From assembly GCF_900474295.1 (NCBI RefSeq), contig NZ_UCOB01000006.1:1-64000 (forward strand): a DNA stretch of 64,000 bases, in the 5' to 3' direction. The DNA is from Synechococcus sp. UW140. GTDB taxonomy: Bacteria; Cyanobacteriota; Cyanobacteriia; PCC-6307; Cyanobiaceae. Position numbers and translations under genes: made by a program. This document shows positions 25,601-34,314 of this stretch, in pieces. Numbering within the stretch: position 1 is the first letter of the stretch; every line of letters starts with the position of its first letter. The notes under the pieces were generated by a model. That model saw only the letters and a list, made by a program, of their open reading frames with translations. It searched no databases and had not been told where the DNA came from.

Positions 25601-25870
25601 CTCCCAGGAGCGGGCTGTGGCAACCCCCTCTAAGCGCCGATGGGCGAGGGCCAGGCCCCAGACGCACTGGATGGAATACACACAGTCGCGGACCCAAGCA
25701 TCGCCATAGTTGCCATGGACGGTGTGTGCGGTGCTGGCGGGAAGCAGGCCGGTGATTGGATGCTGGCGGCTCAGAACCACCCGCTCAATTGATTGGTCCA
25801 GGCTGTGGAGCAGCTGCCTTCGCTGCTCTTCTTGATTGAGATCGAAGGGGGTGGGTTGCGTCCGAACCAT
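22658..25870 (-). CDS. Large GH15 / phosphorylase-kinase-alpha-like protein
   Basis: 1070 aa. The N-terminal half is a GH15-like (alpha/alpha)6 domain with HTVHGNYGDAWVRDCVYSIQ as its opening, DNGWGHLQLDATSLFLLQL and RRDGHQTVVEDISRLHYE later; the C-terminal ~500 residues resemble the regulatory half of eukaryotic phosphorylase kinase alpha/beta subunits. Cyanobacteria widely carry such a protein, but its activity is not established to my knowledge; a role in glycogen metabolism is plausible inference. The ATG at 25870 follows an AGGAGG at unusually short 2-nt spacing; an in-frame TTG at 25933 is the alternative. It is divergent from the WecG-type gene with 49 bp between. Confidence 0.85.
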   Translation of the reverse strand: MVRTQPTPFDLNQEEQRRQLLHSLDQSIERVVLSRQHPITGLLPASTAHTVHGNYGDAWVRDCVYSIQCVWGLALAHRRLEGVATARSWELEQRVLALMRGLLNAMMRQAHKVERFKKSLHPLDALHAKYDTATGDTVVPDNGWGHLQLDATSLFLLQLAQLTRSGLTVVRSRHEADFIQNLVYYVARAYRIPDYGIWERGDKGNHGLPERNASSIGMAKAALEALEALDLFGTNGDGSVVVQIPQGSLVRLRRALQGLLPRESASKESDSACLSVVGYPAWAIEDRQLVARTCDRIRRDLGGPYGYKRFRRDGHQTVVEDISRLHYEREELATFEGIESEWPLFLAYELITACCEERWDEAKQWQERLQPLAVEHNGERLYPELYVVPKDALSAERRQPGSQQRQANANVPLLWTQSLAWLGEMLLAGLLLPEDLDPCGRRLPAALGADRVLVTLVASNSNQANVLRDRGFPVSDTNSGEVTVQPSAALKQRLRPVGANQELGLSGHPPVRTESAVTARFYRQGQSQMVFPPSVLEEDTFYLTDDPNHLVETVLNELHLLQRHWRGAGAPLLVIPISETVFSRAPETVLALAERLCTGEIDGIAVHYAHLDELASQGQWVDLSEQRRGTWADPADHDQSTDPTRLLQDSTDLGDLTAAQEQELDDISPAELCERLWSSASLREQAEVLEQLNIRLGDGAQLQGPQGSSVTLLALVEEIYRRGLQQQDWNVVRRCAGVLGLVHPQLEDALIDLLARQKTVVVGRNYTADSSLSRPVGSGTIAGLIRRTCGSDARESSLQQELLLALDGLARRQPQLLSGTLTLQLGQMLLLLTSELAAERHCSQDEGFEALCSEPPHAIGLRLRAVLSDLEHARASLKRNEQLHLSGKVQWAVPAPMEEQPSGGDWLQHRIRLGSLQRVPKDFHAGIWSLLQHCRGLVIGDKLERRNRLTSALLLEKTPGERNFAVQIEHLLGRISAPEYRQLCSECLLSLMAFTATNPNVRFDDDIALDVVIGHAVRVGWGLTHPEQDVASYSEHKAAAWAQFYRASPAQCRHWQIAALRDLAELEGLV

Positions 25871-25919
25871 GACCTCCTGGCCGACCGGACCTAAATTCTC
25901 CTCTCTTGGCTCGACCTGG

Positions 25920-26654
25920 ATGGGCACTGTCAATCTCGATCCTTCTGATCAACGCCGTTGCCATGTGCTGGGGATTGGGGTGGATGCCTGTGCAGACGTG
26001 CTTAGGGCTGCCATTGGTCTGCATACTCGCGGAGGTGGTCAGATCGTGACCCTGAATGCAGAGATGACGATGTTGGCCAGGGCCAATGCCTCTCTGGGCG
26101 CAGCGATTGCTGATGCTGAGCTGGTGATTCCGGATGGCGCTGGCGTGGTCTGGGCTCTGGCCCGCCAGGGTGTCAAGGTGCGCCGCAGTCCCGGCATTGA
26201 GCTGGCTCGTGCCCTGCTCAGTTATGCCCAGACTCATGGCTGGAGAGTGGCGCTGATCGGTGCGACTCCTGAGGTGATGGACCGACTGCGTGATTGCCTG
26301 GTCCGGGAACTGCCGGAGCTGCAGGTTGTGATCGCAGAGCATGGCTACCAATCCGCTGACGATTGGCCAAAACTGGAAGCCAATCTCAGGGCTCAGACTC
26401 CGGACCTCGTGCTGCTTGCCCTCGGCGTACCGCGCCAAGAAACGTGGTCACAGCGTGTGCGACAAGGGCAGCCTGGATTGTGGATGGGTGTAGGAGGCAG
26501 TTTCGATGTCTGGGCCGGAGTCAAGCAGAGGGCACCACAATGGATGAGCCGCTTCCAAGTGGAATGGCTTTATCGCTTGGTGCAGGAACCGAGTCGCTGG
26601 CGACGGATGTTGTCCCTGCCTGCCTTTGCACTTGCAGTGTTGCGTGGTCGTTGA
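25920..26654 (+). CDS. WecG/TagA/CpsF family glycosyltransferase
   Basis: 244 aa from ATG 25920. GT26 enzymes transfer N-acetylmannosamine or related sugars to lipid-linked intermediates. Recognisable segments are IVTLNAEMTML, DAELVIPDGAGVVWA, GVPRQETWSQ and GVGGSFDVWAGVKQRAPQW, all in order. A short hairpin overlaps the stop. An upstream extension to 25836 would run into the divergent GH15-like gene and is not used. It may act with the WecA-like transferase at 42.3 kb, but they are not linked. Confidence 0.93.
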   Translation: MGTVNLDPSDQRRCHVLGIGVDACADVLRAAIGLHTRGGGQIVTLNAEMTMLARANASLGAAIADAELVIPDGAGVVWALARQGVKVRRSPGIELARALLSYAQTHGWRVALIGATPEVMDRLRDCLVRELPELQVVIAEHGYQSADDWPKLEANLRAQTPDLVLLALGVPRQETWSQRVRQGQPGLWMGVGGSFDVWAGVKQRAPQWMSRFQVEWLYRLVQEPSRWRRMLSLPAFALAVLRGR

Positions 26655-26671
26655 TTGGGCTTGCCAATCAA
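26651..26671 (+). terminator. Hairpin at the WecG stop, possible terminator
   Basis: TTGATTGG / CCAATCAA form an 8-bp stem with a 5-nt loop directly over the stop codon. There is no long T-run, so termination strength is doubtful. Confidence 0.4.
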
Positions 26672-26708
26672 GACTTATCGGTCTTTCCCAAATAGACAGT
26701 GACATCAA

Positions 26709-26727
26709 CAAGGCTTCAGGGGCCTTG
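26709..26727 (-). terminator. Possible terminator downstream of psbK
   Basis: CAAGGC and GCCTTG pair around a 7-nt loop, 39 bp past the psbK stop; on the minus strand it is followed by TTGATGT, a weak T-rich tail. Confidence 0.45.
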
Positions 26728-26765
26728 TCGAGGTTCTTCAAGCTTTCGCTCTGCCTTCGACTTGA

Positions 26766-26909
26766 TTAGCGGAAGCCAACGGAGGCTTGCCAAACGAAGG
26801 CGAGAAGCAGGAACAACAGAGGAATGATCGGCAGGATGTCGACCAGCGGACCGAAGGCCTGATAAGCCTCGGGCAGTTGGGCCAGCAGATCGAGTGTGGT
26901 GGCGGCCAT
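26766..26909 (-). CDS. psbK: Photosystem II reaction center protein K
   Basis: 47 aa, a single-helix thylakoid protein that helps bind plastoquinone-side subunits and stabilises PSII dimers. The N-terminus is a short presequence ([20 protein letters not shown]) that is processed, and the mature part contains [11 protein letters not shown], a hydrophobic helix and the ending [10 protein letters not shown] characteristic of PsbK. It starts 31 bp after the tgt stop on the same strand, so both are probably on one transcript. Confidence 0.95.
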   Translation of the reverse strand: MAATTLDLLAQLPEAYQAFGPLVDILPIIPLLFLLLAFVWQASVGFR

Positions 26910-26940
26910 CCCGGCGATGTAAAACGTCGTTCAGCGGACG

Positions 26941-28077
26941 CTACCACGTGTGATGGGCCGGAGAGTCCGGATCCCAGGGAGCGAAATCCTCTGAAAAACA
27001 GCCTTCGCGGATGGCTTGGCCCATGGCTGTGGTGAAGCGGATCAAGTGGGTGAGGTTGTGCAAGCTCAGCAGGGTCAGTCCCAGCAGTTCTTCACTGCGG
27101 ATCAGATGGTGCAGGTAGGCCCGGGTATGACTTTGACAGGCTGGGCAGCTGCAGCTTGGATCGAGGGGCGTGTGGTCATGGCGGAAGCGGGCATTACGCA
27201 AATTCCAGCGCTCCCCATTCACCAAGGCGGTGCCATGGCGACCGAGGCGTGTCGGTAGAACGCAGTCGAACAGATCAATGCCGTTTGCAACAGCGACAGC
27301 CATCTCCGGGAGTGTGCCGATCCCCATCAGATAGCGGGGACGGTCGCTGGGCAGCAGGGGGGTCACTTGGCGGACGATTCGATGCATGTCTTCAACCGGC
27401 TCCCCTACGCTCACCCCGCCAATGGCGATGCCGGGCAGGTCGAAACTGGCAATGGCACGGGCACTTTGTTCGCGCAGATGGGGGTAGCAGCCTCCTTGCA
27501 CAATCCCGAACAGGGCTTGATCTGTTTTGGTGTGGGCGGCGGCACAACGCTCAAGCCAGGCATGGGTGCGGCGGCAAGCCTCCTCCACGTCGTTCTCGGT
27601 AGCTGGATAAGGGGGGCACTGGTCGAATGCCATGGCCACATCGGCCCCCAGGGCCATCTGGATCTCCATCGAGCGCTCAGGTGTGAGCAGGATGCGGCTT
27701 CCATCCCTGGGATTGCGGAAATCCACGCCGTGATCGTCGATGCGGTTGAGGTCCGCCAGGCTGAAGACTTGGAACCCTCCTGAATCAGTGAGCATTGGGC
27801 CATCCCAGCCCATAAAGCGGTGGAGGCCGCCGGCTTCGGCCACGACCTGCTCACCAGGCTGTAGATGCAGGTGATAGGTGTTGGACAGCACCATCTGTGC
27901 TCCTGTCTCAGCCAGTTGCGCGCTGGTCACCCCTTTGACGGTGCCCAAAGTGCCGACCGGCATGAACCGTGGGGTGGAGACCGGGCCATGGGGCGTTTGA
28001 AAACAACCGCAGCGCGCTTTGGTGTGGCTGCAGTGTGCGTCGATCTGAAAGCGGAACACGGGCCAATCCGGGGCCAT
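26941..28077 (-). CDS. tgt: Queuine/preQ1 tRNA-guanine transglycosylase
   Basis: 378 aa from ATG 28077. Exchanges G34 of GUN-anticodon tRNAs for preQ1. Catalytic aspartates lie in [12 protein letters not shown] and in [13 protein letters not shown]; the zinc site is CSCPAC with a downstream histidine. Length is typical. A much longer open frame to 28377 runs antisense to cobS and is rejected; an ATG at 28101 is a second option. The gene is divergent from cobS and followed by psbK. Confidence 0.95.
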   Translation of the reverse strand: MAPDWPVFRFQIDAHCSHTKARCGCFQTPHGPVSTPRFMPVGTLGTVKGVTSAQLAETGAQMVLSNTYHLHLQPGEQVVAEAGGLHRFMGWDGPMLTDSGGFQVFSLADLNRIDDHGVDFRNPRDGSRILLTPERSMEIQMALGADVAMAFDQCPPYPATENDVEEACRRTHAWLERCAAAHTKTDQALFGIVQGGCYPHLREQSARAIASFDLPGIAIGGVSVGEPVEDMHRIVRQVTPLLPSDRPRYLMGIGTLPEMAVAVANGIDLFDCVLPTRLGRHGTALVNGERWNLRNARFRHDHTPLDPSCSCPACQSHTRAYLHHLIRSEELLGLTLLSLHNLTHLIRFTTAMGQAIREGCFSEDFAPWDPDSPAHHTW

Positions 28078-28131
28078 GCCTGACCCTACGGTGAGCGGCA
28101 TCTCTTGCTGCGGCGTTCGCCGCTCCTGTCG

Positions 28132-28929
28132 ATGCCGAGCGCTCCTGGCTGGTTGCGCGACCTTTCCGGTGCCTGGGTCTTCTATTCGGTGTTGCCCGGT
28201 TGGCCTGGTGTGGCGCCTGGATTTGAGCGCATCGCCCGCTTTGCCCCTTGGATTGGCCTCGTGATTGCAGCCCTGCAGGTGGCTGTATGGCTGCTTCTGC
28301 AAGCTCTGGGCTGGCCTGTGGCGGCTTCCGTGTTGCTCGTAATCAGCGTGGGGGTTTGGATCACCGGCGGTTTGCACGTGGATGGGGTGATGGATAGTGC
28401 CGATGGTTTGGCTGCCGGTCCGTCACGATGCTTGGAGGCGATGGACGACAGTCGGGTCGGTGCCAGCGGCGTCCAGGCGTTTGCCTTGGTGTTGATCCTG
28501 CAGGTTGCTGCGTTGTGGTCTCTTGCTGATCGCCTGCCGGCATGGATCCCTGTGGTGTTGCTTAGTGCTGGCTTCTGGGGGAGATGCTCACCGCTATGGG
28601 CCCTGCATCGGTTTCGCTACCTGCGGCCGGATGGAACGGCGGGCTTTCATCGGGCCAGGGCCCGTGGCCTGAGGGAGTGGGTGCCTGCCCTGATCGTGGC
28701 GTCCATCACCCTTGCGCTCACGTTTGCTTTGGCTCAGCCGTTCTGGTTTCTGATCGCTTTGACGATGGCGGTGGGTGTGGTGATCAGTGGGGTTGTGGCT
28801 GAATGTCTCGGCCGCAGGCTTGGTGGCCATACCGGAGACAGCTACGGAGCATCGGTTGTGTGGACCGAGAGCTTCACCTTGGTTGCTCTTGCTGTGCTTC
28901 TCCCTCTGCTGGATGGCGCGGCAGGGTGA
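28132..28929 (+). CDS. cobS: Adenosylcobinamide-GDP ribazoletransferase (cobalamin synthase)
   Basis: 265 aa from ATG 28132 (TTG 28105 also in frame). CobS is an integral membrane enzyme joining adenosylcobinamide-GDP with alpha-ribazole. Signature segments: [16 protein letters not shown], and later [11 protein letters not shown] near the C-terminus, with about six hydrophobic helices. Its 3' end overlaps the convergent histidine kinase gene by 56 bp. Confidence 0.95.
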   Translation: MPSAPGWLRDLSGAWVFYSVLPGWPGVAPGFERIARFAPWIGLVIAALQVAVWLLLQALGWPVAASVLLVISVGVWITGGLHVDGVMDSADGLAAGPSRCLEAMDDSRVGASGVQAFALVLILQVAALWSLADRLPAWIPVVLLSAGFWGRCSPLWALHRFRYLRPDGTAGFHRARARGLREWVPALIVASITLALTFALAQPFWFLIALTMAVGVVISGVVAECLGRRLGGHTGDSYGASVVWTESFTLVALAVLLPLLDGAAG

Positions 28930-30022
28930 GCACAAAGGCATTGCCTTTCGCTGGTAATTGGGGATCGACTGTGGCTGGGCTTTCGGCCAGCAAAAGGTTC
29001 CCGCCCCGTTCCTCCGCGAGTTGGCGTGCCAGGGCCAGACCGAGTCCGCTGCCGCTGCGGTCCTTACTGCGGCTGCCTCGGACGCCCCGGCTAAAAATCG
29101 CTTGCCGTTCATGCTCAGGGATCGGGTCTCCCTCGTCCCAAAGGCAGAGACCCTTCTCAAGAATTTTGAGCCCGAGTGATGCTCCGGATGGGCTGTAACG
29201 GAATGCATTGTCCATCAGGTTGGCCAGGATCTCGGCCACGACTGCATCGGCAGCCGGTCTGGGTTCTTGCATCCATGCCGGCCACTTCATCGGTCCATGC
29301 CAGTCACGCCCCTGCAATGCGGCCGTGGCGGCGGCGCGTTCCGCCAGGGGCGCCACCAGCGTCTGAAGGCTGATTGCGGGGTGGTCGGGGAGCACTGGAG
29401 GCAGTAGCAGTGGAGTGCTGCCGCTGCTGGCAAGGCGTATATCGGGGTTGCCAATCCGGTCGAGGGCGGAGATGTAGCGATCCAATTGCCCTTGTTCCTG
29501 CAGCAGGTTTTCGACCAGCGCCCTGTGGTGACTGTCGGGATCAAGCCGTCGCAGCAGCAGTTGGGCGTAGGTGCGGAGAGCGGCAAGCGGATTGCGAAGC
29601 TGATGCACCATCAGATTCAGTTGCTGTCGCTGTTGCTCGAGCTGCTCCATCAGACGGCTGCGCTCGACGTCCAGGCTCAGGCACTGGGCCATGGCGCTGG
29701 CACTGGCCTGGAGGCGTTGATCCAGATCGGTTGTCCAGGCCTGGTCGTTAATGGTTTCGGCCCGAAGGGCCCCGAGCAGAAGATTGCCGTTGCGCAGGGG
29801 GTACCAGCGCCGTTCAGGGCTGGGCATGCGCAGGCTGGGATCGGCTTCGGCTGGTGGTAAGGATGTGGGGCTTGTGGGCCATTGCTGCACCATCTCCAAG
29901 CTGGCGCTCTCCCCCTCCTGCCCTTGGGCTGCATACAGAACCAAATGGGACAGCGCATGCACAGCAGCGAAGCTCTCGAGCTGTTGCTGCGCCAGTTGCA
30001 GGAAGCGTTCCGACAGTGGCAT
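28874..30022 (-). CDS. Soluble sensor histidine kinase
   Basis: 382 aa from ATG 30022. No transmembrane segment is seen. The N-terminal ~150 residues form an undefined, possibly GAF-like sensor domain. The H box is LMVHQLRNPLAALRTYAQLL, the N box NLMDNAFRYSPSG, and the G boxes GDPIPEHERQAIF and SGSGLGLALARQL, so the kinase core is intact. No response regulator is next to it, so the partner must be elsewhere. A GTG at 30124 would add 34 residues. The convergent overlap with cobS is 56 bp. Confidence 0.9.
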   Translation of the reverse strand: MPLSERFLQLAQQQLESFAAVHALSHLVLYAAQGQEGESASLEMVQQWPTSPTSLPPAEADPSLRMPSPERRWYPLRNGNLLLGALRAETINDQAWTTDLDQRLQASASAMAQCLSLDVERSRLMEQLEQQRQQLNLMVHQLRNPLAALRTYAQLLLRRLDPDSHHRALVENLLQEQGQLDRYISALDRIGNPDIRLASSGSTPLLLPPVLPDHPAISLQTLVAPLAERAAATAALQGRDWHGPMKWPAWMQEPRPAADAVVAEILANLMDNAFRYSPSGASLGLKILEKGLCLWDEGDPIPEHERQAIFSRGVRGSRSKDRSGSGLGLALARQLAEERGGNLLLAESPATVDPQLPAKGNAFVLTLPRHPAEGEAQQEQPR

Positions 30023-30380
30023 GACATCGATCGTGCCCCTTGATACAGACGATCTGAAGGTCTGCTTAGCCCAGGGACTTGAAAAATTGGGAAAAAGTCT
30101 TAAGATCTGATGATCGACAGACACCGCAACGCCCTAAGGCGTGTGCGAAACGTCATCGGGCCCAGTTTTTGGTTGCACATTCCTTGCGACCAAGGCTACA
30201 GCAGAGTTTGACCACTAACCATCTCTGTCTGCGTCGACTCCGGTTGACTGAATCGTGATGCGTGCTCTGGTGCGGCGCTGAGTTCCCTCAGTTCCCCCTA
30301 GCCGCTTCTGCTGCTGACGTTTGGACAGTTCTGTCCCTCCCTGCTCTTTCTCTTGCCCTCGCTCTGGGGGTCATCGTCTT
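30023..30380. other. 358-bp intergenic region with a promoter and long leader before DUF3155
   Basis: This is the only gene-free stretch above 300 bp. It holds a sigma70-like promoter facing right, a small hairpin (ACGCC-CTAA-GGCGT at 30129-30142), another GGTTGC / GCGACC stem near 30173-30193, and no conserved coding sequence. A 33-codon frame from 30110 is present but has no ribosome binding site, and I do not call it. A leader or small RNA of ~260 nt before the DUF3155 gene is possible. Confidence 0.5.
30079..30106 (+). promoter_or_regulatory. Candidate sigma70-type promoter for DUF3155 or a leader RNA
   Basis: TTGAAA at 30079-30084, a 16-bp spacer and TAAGAT at 30101-30106 give a near-consensus pair. 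Predicted start is about 30113, leaving ~265 nt before the next ATG. Confidence 0.45.
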
Positions 30381-30749
30381 ATGTCCAAGAAGCGCAAGCG
30401 CATTAGTCGCCGCCGCCTGGCAGGTCAGCGGGTTCTGGCCCATGTCGCCACCTTTCATCTTGAGACGGGCGAGCACAAGCCGGTGACGGCAGCCCGACGC
30501 TATATCGCTGAAAGCTGCATCAGCGCGCCTGCACTGCTGCGTGTGCGCCGCAACGAGCACACCACGGATCATTTCTTCTGGGGTGAAAAGGGCTTGTTCA
30601 GCGCCCAGTACGCCGAAGAGAACCACTTCCTCTTCCCCTCACTGCGTTCCATCGTCGACAAGGTTGGCGAAGAGGTGATGTTCGAAGGTCTAGAACTGGC
30701 CTCCGATGACTGGGAAGAAATGGAAGAGTACGAGTACGCCTTCGTTTAG
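30381..30749 (+). CDS. DUF3155 family cyanobacterial protein
   Basis: 122 aa from ATG 30381. It opens with a strongly basic KKRKRISRRRLAGQRVL segment and ends with an acidic tail (DDWEEMEEYEYAFV). The middle holds ARRYIAESCISAPALLRVRRNEHTTDHF-type residues seen in DUF3155. This family is essentially restricted to cyanobacteria and its function is unknown; the basic head could bind nucleic acid (inference). An in-frame extension to 30321 lacks family similarity. The gene has a long upstream leader with a promoter candidate at 30079. Confidence 0.85.
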   Translation: MSKKRKRISRRRLAGQRVLAHVATFHLETGEHKPVTAARRYIAESCISAPALLRVRRNEHTTDHFFWGEKGLFSAQYAEENHFLFPSLRSIVDKVGEEVMFEGLELASDDWEEMEEYEYAFV

Positions 30750-30777
30750 GCCCGCTCGGTTACTGCTTCAGCGGTCA

Positions 30778-31413
30778 TCAAGCGTCGACACCTGGAGTCC
30801 CAAGCCAGGTGTCGATCGTCTTGCAGATGGTTGGAAAGACGCTGTCGGGGATGGTATGCCCCCCGTTGAAGGTCTCGAGCTTCAGCTCAGCCTGGCTCTC
30901 GGCCAGGCGTCTTGAGAGCTCATCAGCCGCAGAGCTCGGTACTACCTCGTCCTGAAGGCCGTGGATGAGCAGCACAGGGGGGCGCTGCATTGGTGGGTTC
31001 CAATTGGGATGGGCATAGCCACTGCAAGCAATTAATCCGGCCAAGGGGAGACTGGAGCCGGTTGCTAGGGCCATGGCGGCTCCTTGGGAAAACCCAAGCA
31101 CCACTGTTGCTTGAAGGGGGAGGCCATCGTTGGCCAGCTCGAGCAGCCTGGCCTTGAGGTGCTCCTGTGCTGCGGGCACAGCCTCCCATTCTGCAGGGAA
31201 AAGGCCATACCACTGGCGACCCATGCCCTGGGGATGGAGCTCAGGGGCGGGGAGGGCCACCAGCTCAAGAGCTGTTCTTGTCTGCTGCGCCAGGGCTTCC
31301 CCGAGCAGGAGCAGGTCATCGGCATCTGCTCCCCAGCCGTGGAGAAGCACCAGTCGTGCTTGTGCGTCAGCTCTCGGCTGGTGCCGGAGAGCGGTGGCGG
31401 TGGCCGAGGGCAT
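30778..31413 (-). CDS. Alpha/beta hydrolase, phospholipase/carboxylesterase family
   Basis: 211 aa. The nucleophile elbow is GFSQG, preceded by LVLLHGWGADADDLL; the acid lies in HGLQDEVVP and the histidine in GGHTIPD. This is the compact carboxylesterase 2 type acting on ester bonds of small lipids or acyl-proteins; the substrate is unknown. The 3' end faces DUF3155 with 28 bp between, and the start is divergent from purH with 58 bp between. Confidence 0.92.
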   Translation of the reverse strand: MPSATATALRHQPRADAQARLVLLHGWGADADDLLLLGEALAQQTRTALELVALPAPELHPQGMGRQWYGLFPAEWEAVPAAQEHLKARLLELANDGLPLQATVVLGFSQGAAMALATGSSLPLAGLIACSGYAHPNWNPPMQRPPVLLIHGLQDEVVPSSAADELSRRLAESQAELKLETFNGGHTIPDSVFPTICKTIDTWLGTPGVDA

Positions 31414-31471
31414 GAGGGGTGCTGGAGCGTTGCTGCGTAGGTTGGCTCAGGCCTGATTTTGCCCCGATTCC

Positions 31472-33034
31472 ATGGCTCCGTTCGCCCTGCTGAGCGTCTC
31501 TGACAAAACCGGTCTGGTGCCCTTGGCTGAGGCGTTGCACCATCAGCATGGCTTTCAGCTGCTCTCTAGCGGTGGCACTGCAAAGGTGCTTCAGGACGCG
31601 GGGTTGCCTGTGACCAAGGTGGCGGACTACACCAGTGCGCCTGAAATCCTGGGCGGACGAGTTAAGACCCTGCATCCACGTGTGCATGGCGGCATCCTTG
31701 CCAAGCGCGATGATGCCGCCCATCGCCAGGATCTTGAGCAGCAACAGATCCCTCTGATCGATCTGGTGGTGGTCAACCTCTACCCCTTCAGGGAGACGGT
31801 TGCCCGCCCGGATGTGACCTGGGATCAGGCGATCGAGAACATCGACATCGGCGGACCGACCATGGTGCGGGCTGCGGCCAAGAACCATGCCGATGTGGCA
31901 GTGCTGACCAGCCCCGATCAGTACGAGCGTGTGCTGGACGCTCTTCAGAGCTCAGGGGGGGGTGTGCCCGCTCCAATGCGCCGACAGTTGGCGCTCGAAG
32001 CTTTTCAGCACACGGCTGCTTACGACACGGCGATCAGTGTCTGGATGGCTGGGCAGATGGATGTTGAGTCGGCTCCATGGCTTGATGCCGTGCCTCTGCG
32101 CCAGACGTTGCGTTATGGCGAAAACCCCCATCAGAAGGCTCGTTGGTACAGCCAGCCCAACCAGGGTTGGGGTGGCGCGCTCCAATTGCAGGGCAAGGAG
32201 CTGAGCACGAATAACCTGCTCGACCTTGAGGCGTCACTGGCGACCGTGCGCGAATTCGGCTTTGGTGTCGATGGTCGTCATCCTGCCCAGCAGCCAGCAG
32301 CGGTCGTTGTGAAGCACACCAATCCCTGCGGTGTTGCCGTGGGCGATGGGGTAGCCCATGCCCTCAAACGCGCTCTCGATGCAGACAGGGTCAGTGCTTT
32401 CGGTGGCATTGTTGCCATCAATGGGGAGGTGGATGCGGCGGCGGCTCGTGAGCTCACCAGTCTCTTCTTGGAGTGTGTTGTGGCCCCAGGCTTTACTGCG
32501 GAGGCTCGCGAGGTGCTGTCCACCAAGGCCAATTTGCGCTTGTTGGAGCTCTCGTCCGCCGCGATCGATGCCGCCGGTCATGATCACTTACGCAGCATCC
32601 TTGGTGGCGTGCTTGTCCAGGATCTCGACGATCAGCCGATTGATCCCGCCACTTGGACAGTGCCAACTCAGCGCCAGCCCACAGAGCAGGAAAAAGCTGA
32701 CCTCCAATTCGCCTGGCAGCTGGTCCGTCATGTGCGTTCCAACGCGATTGTGGTGGCGCGTGGGGGGCAAAGCCTTGGTGTCGGTGCCGGCCAGATGAAT
32801 CGGGTTGGTTCAGCCCGATTGGCCCTTGAGGCTGCAGGGGAGCAAGCCAACAATGCGGTGCTCGCCAGCGACGGGTTCTTCCCGTTTGATGACACCGTGC
32901 GTCTCGCTGCCAGCCATGGCATCTCCGCGGTGATTCATCCCGGCGGCAGCATGCGCGATGCCGACTCGATTAAGGCTTGCGATGAACTGGGGCTGGCGAT
33001 GATGCTCACCGGTCGGCGGCATTTTCTTCACTGA
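31472..33034 (+). CDS. purH: Bifunctional AICAR formyltransferase / IMP cyclohydrolase
   Basis: 520 aa, full length. Catalyses the final two steps of IMP synthesis. The N-terminal MGS-like cyclohydrolase domain starts [12 protein letters not shown] and contains [11 protein letters not shown] and [16 protein letters not shown]. The C-terminal transformylase contains [22 protein letters not shown] with the key K-H pair, and ends [11 protein letters not shown] and GGSMRD. All motifs are intact. A small integral membrane gene follows on the same strand after 80 bp. Confidence 0.98.
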   Translation: MAPFALLSVSDKTGLVPLAEALHHQHGFQLLSSGGTAKVLQDAGLPVTKVADYTSAPEILGGRVKTLHPRVHGGILAKRDDAAHRQDLEQQQIPLIDLVVVNLYPFRETVARPDVTWDQAIENIDIGGPTMVRAAAKNHADVAVLTSPDQYERVLDALQSSGGGVPAPMRRQLALEAFQHTAAYDTAISVWMAGQMDVESAPWLDAVPLRQTLRYGENPHQKARWYSQPNQGWGGALQLQGKELSTNNLLDLEASLATVREFGFGVDGRHPAQQPAAVVVKHTNPCGVAVGDGVAHALKRALDADRVSAFGGIVAINGEVDAAAARELTSLFLECVVAPGFTAEAREVLSTKANLRLLELSSAAIDAAGHDHLRSILGGVLVQDLDDQPIDPATWTVPTQRQPTEQEKADLQFAWQLVRHVRSNAIVVARGGQSLGVGAGQMNRVGSARLALEAAGEQANNAVLASDGFFPFDDTVRLAASHGISAVIHPGGSMRDADSIKACDELGLAMMLTGRRHFLH

Positions 33035-33114
33035 ATCAGGTTTCAGCTCGACCGTGTTGGTCAGCGACGGGTTGGGTGCAGTTCTAAATTCCTTCCACGC
33101 AACTGCTTCTCTCG

Positions 33115-33573
33115 ATGCTGGCCACTCTTCCTTTCAGCCTCAACTTCGTCCATCCACTTCTGATGGGGCTGCTTCTTGCCATGGGTGGCTATGCCATGTT
33201 TCTTGGCATCAAGACCAAGAAGGTACGCACTGGCACTGCTGAGCAGCGAAAGGCTCTGCTCCCCGGCAAGTTTGCCCAGCGTCACTATTTCTGGGGCAGC
33301 ATGCTGCTGGCGTTGATGGTGTTTGGAAGCCTTGGAGGCATGGCCGTCACCTACCTCAACAACGGCAAACTGTTTGTTGGCCCTCATCTCTTGGTGGGCC
33401 TGGCGATGACGGGAATGATTGCTGGAGCTGCCTCACTGTCACCCCTGATGCAACGTGGCAATGTGATTGCCCGCAAGGTCCATGTTGGTCTCAATATGGG
33501 CATGCTCACGCTCTTCCTCTGGCAGGTCGTGAGTGGGCTGCAAATCGTGAACAAGATCTGGACGAACAGCTGA
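33115..33573 (+). CDS. DUF4079 family membrane protein
   Basis: 152 aa with four hydrophobic helices. FVHPLLMGLLLAMGGYAMFLG, a KFAQRHYFWGS loop, GPHLLVGLAMTGMI and a final VHVGLNMGMLTLFLWQVVSG give conserved histidines in or near helices, recalling cytochrome b561-like folds, so heme binding is possible (inference). Common in cyanobacteria and plastid-containing eukaryotes; function unknown. A strong terminator follows the stop. Confidence 0.85.
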   Translation: MLATLPFSLNFVHPLLMGLLLAMGGYAMFLGIKTKKVRTGTAEQRKALLPGKFAQRHYFWGSMLLALMVFGSLGGMAVTYLNNGKLFVGPHLLVGLAMTGMIAGAASLSPLMQRGNVIARKVHVGLNMGMLTLFLWQVVSGLQIVNKIWTNS

Positions 33574-33599
33574 CCTTGGCAGAGGGCCTTGGCAACTTT

Positions 33600-33626
33600 G
33601 GGCGGCGTTTAAAACGCCGCCCTTTT
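33600..33626 (+). terminator. Strong rho-independent terminator after DUF4079
   Basis: GGGCGGCGT / ACGCCGCCC form a 9-bp GC-rich stem with a short TTAAA loop, followed by TTTT. It overlaps the end of the convergent DUF1997 gene, whose last codons lie inside the hairpin. Confidence 0.88.
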
Positions 33627-34253
33627 GCGTGGTGGACAGACCAGATGATGGGTGGCGTGGAAGTCCTCCTGCACTTTCCAAGTCAGCCGTCGGGAGATCT
33701 GGCGCACGATCTGGCGGAGAAGATGATCACCGCTCGATTGCACCAGACCGTCTGGAAGCAATGTGATCACTTTGGGGAGCTTGATCCAGACAGACAGATC
33801 AAGATCCCAGCTCACATTCGTTGAGATCTCTGAAGCTGCCGCAGGTTGTTCAGCTGTGCTGATTGCGGTGTCTTCAAGTCGCAATGAGGCCTGAAAGTCA
33901 ACGTCGTAGAGGGCATTGAGGCCATCGCCGCTACCGGGAACAGGCACCGTGGCGATGGCATAGGTTCCCTGCTGCTGGGGAAGAAGTCGAAGGCCGATGG
34001 TCGGCTCCACTTCGAAGCCAAAATTGCCGAAGCGGCCGAGCCGTAGGGCGTAGGCCTGTGGATCAAGCACCTCGACCTCCATCGGCTTGGCACAACGCCT
34101 AAACCAGCCCTCATGACGATCCAGGTACGAACTGACCTGGGCCATAGGGGCGCGCATCTCCATCTGATCGGAGAAATGACTGCTGTAGCAGCGGACCTGT
34201 GGGTCCTTGCTATGGCGCAGGGTGTTAGCTGGATGTCTCGTCAAGAGCAGCAC
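33609..34253 (-). CDS. DUF1997 family protein
   Basis: 214 aa assuming the GTG at 34253. It matches the DUF1997 pattern of cyanobacteria and plants: a SYLDRHEGWFRRC early helix, LRLGRFGNFGFEVEPTIGL, and DVDFQASLRLED, NVSWDLDLSVWIKLP near the C-terminus. The fold is START/SRPBCC-like and may bind a lipid or pigment (inference). The start is uncertain; the frame has only GTG, TTG and internal ATGs at 34163 and later. The 3' end is buried in the terminator of the convergent DUF4079 gene. Confidence 0.78.
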   Translation of the reverse strand: MLLLTRHPANTLRHSKDPQVRCYSSHFSDQMEMRAPMAQVSSYLDRHEGWFRRCAKPMEVEVLDPQAYALRLGRFGNFGFEVEPTIGLRLLPQQQGTYAIATVPVPGSGDGLNALYDVDFQASLRLEDTAISTAEQPAAASEISTNVSWDLDLSVWIKLPKVITLLPDGLVQSSGDHLLRQIVRQISRRLTWKVQEDFHATHHLVCPPRKRAAF

Positions 34254-34314
34254 GGATCGCGGTCCCTTTCCGGGGAGGGTCCCCGCGTGTCAACCAATGT
34301 AAAGGTGCCCAGGG

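Noticed and set aside
28078-28377. Extended N-terminus of tgt
   Set aside because: The extra 100 codons are antisense to cobS and unlike Tgt; the family begins near ATG 28077.
30110-30211. 33-codon frame in the DUF3155 leader
   Set aside because: No ribosome binding site, overlaps the predicted transcript start, and shows no recognisable pattern.
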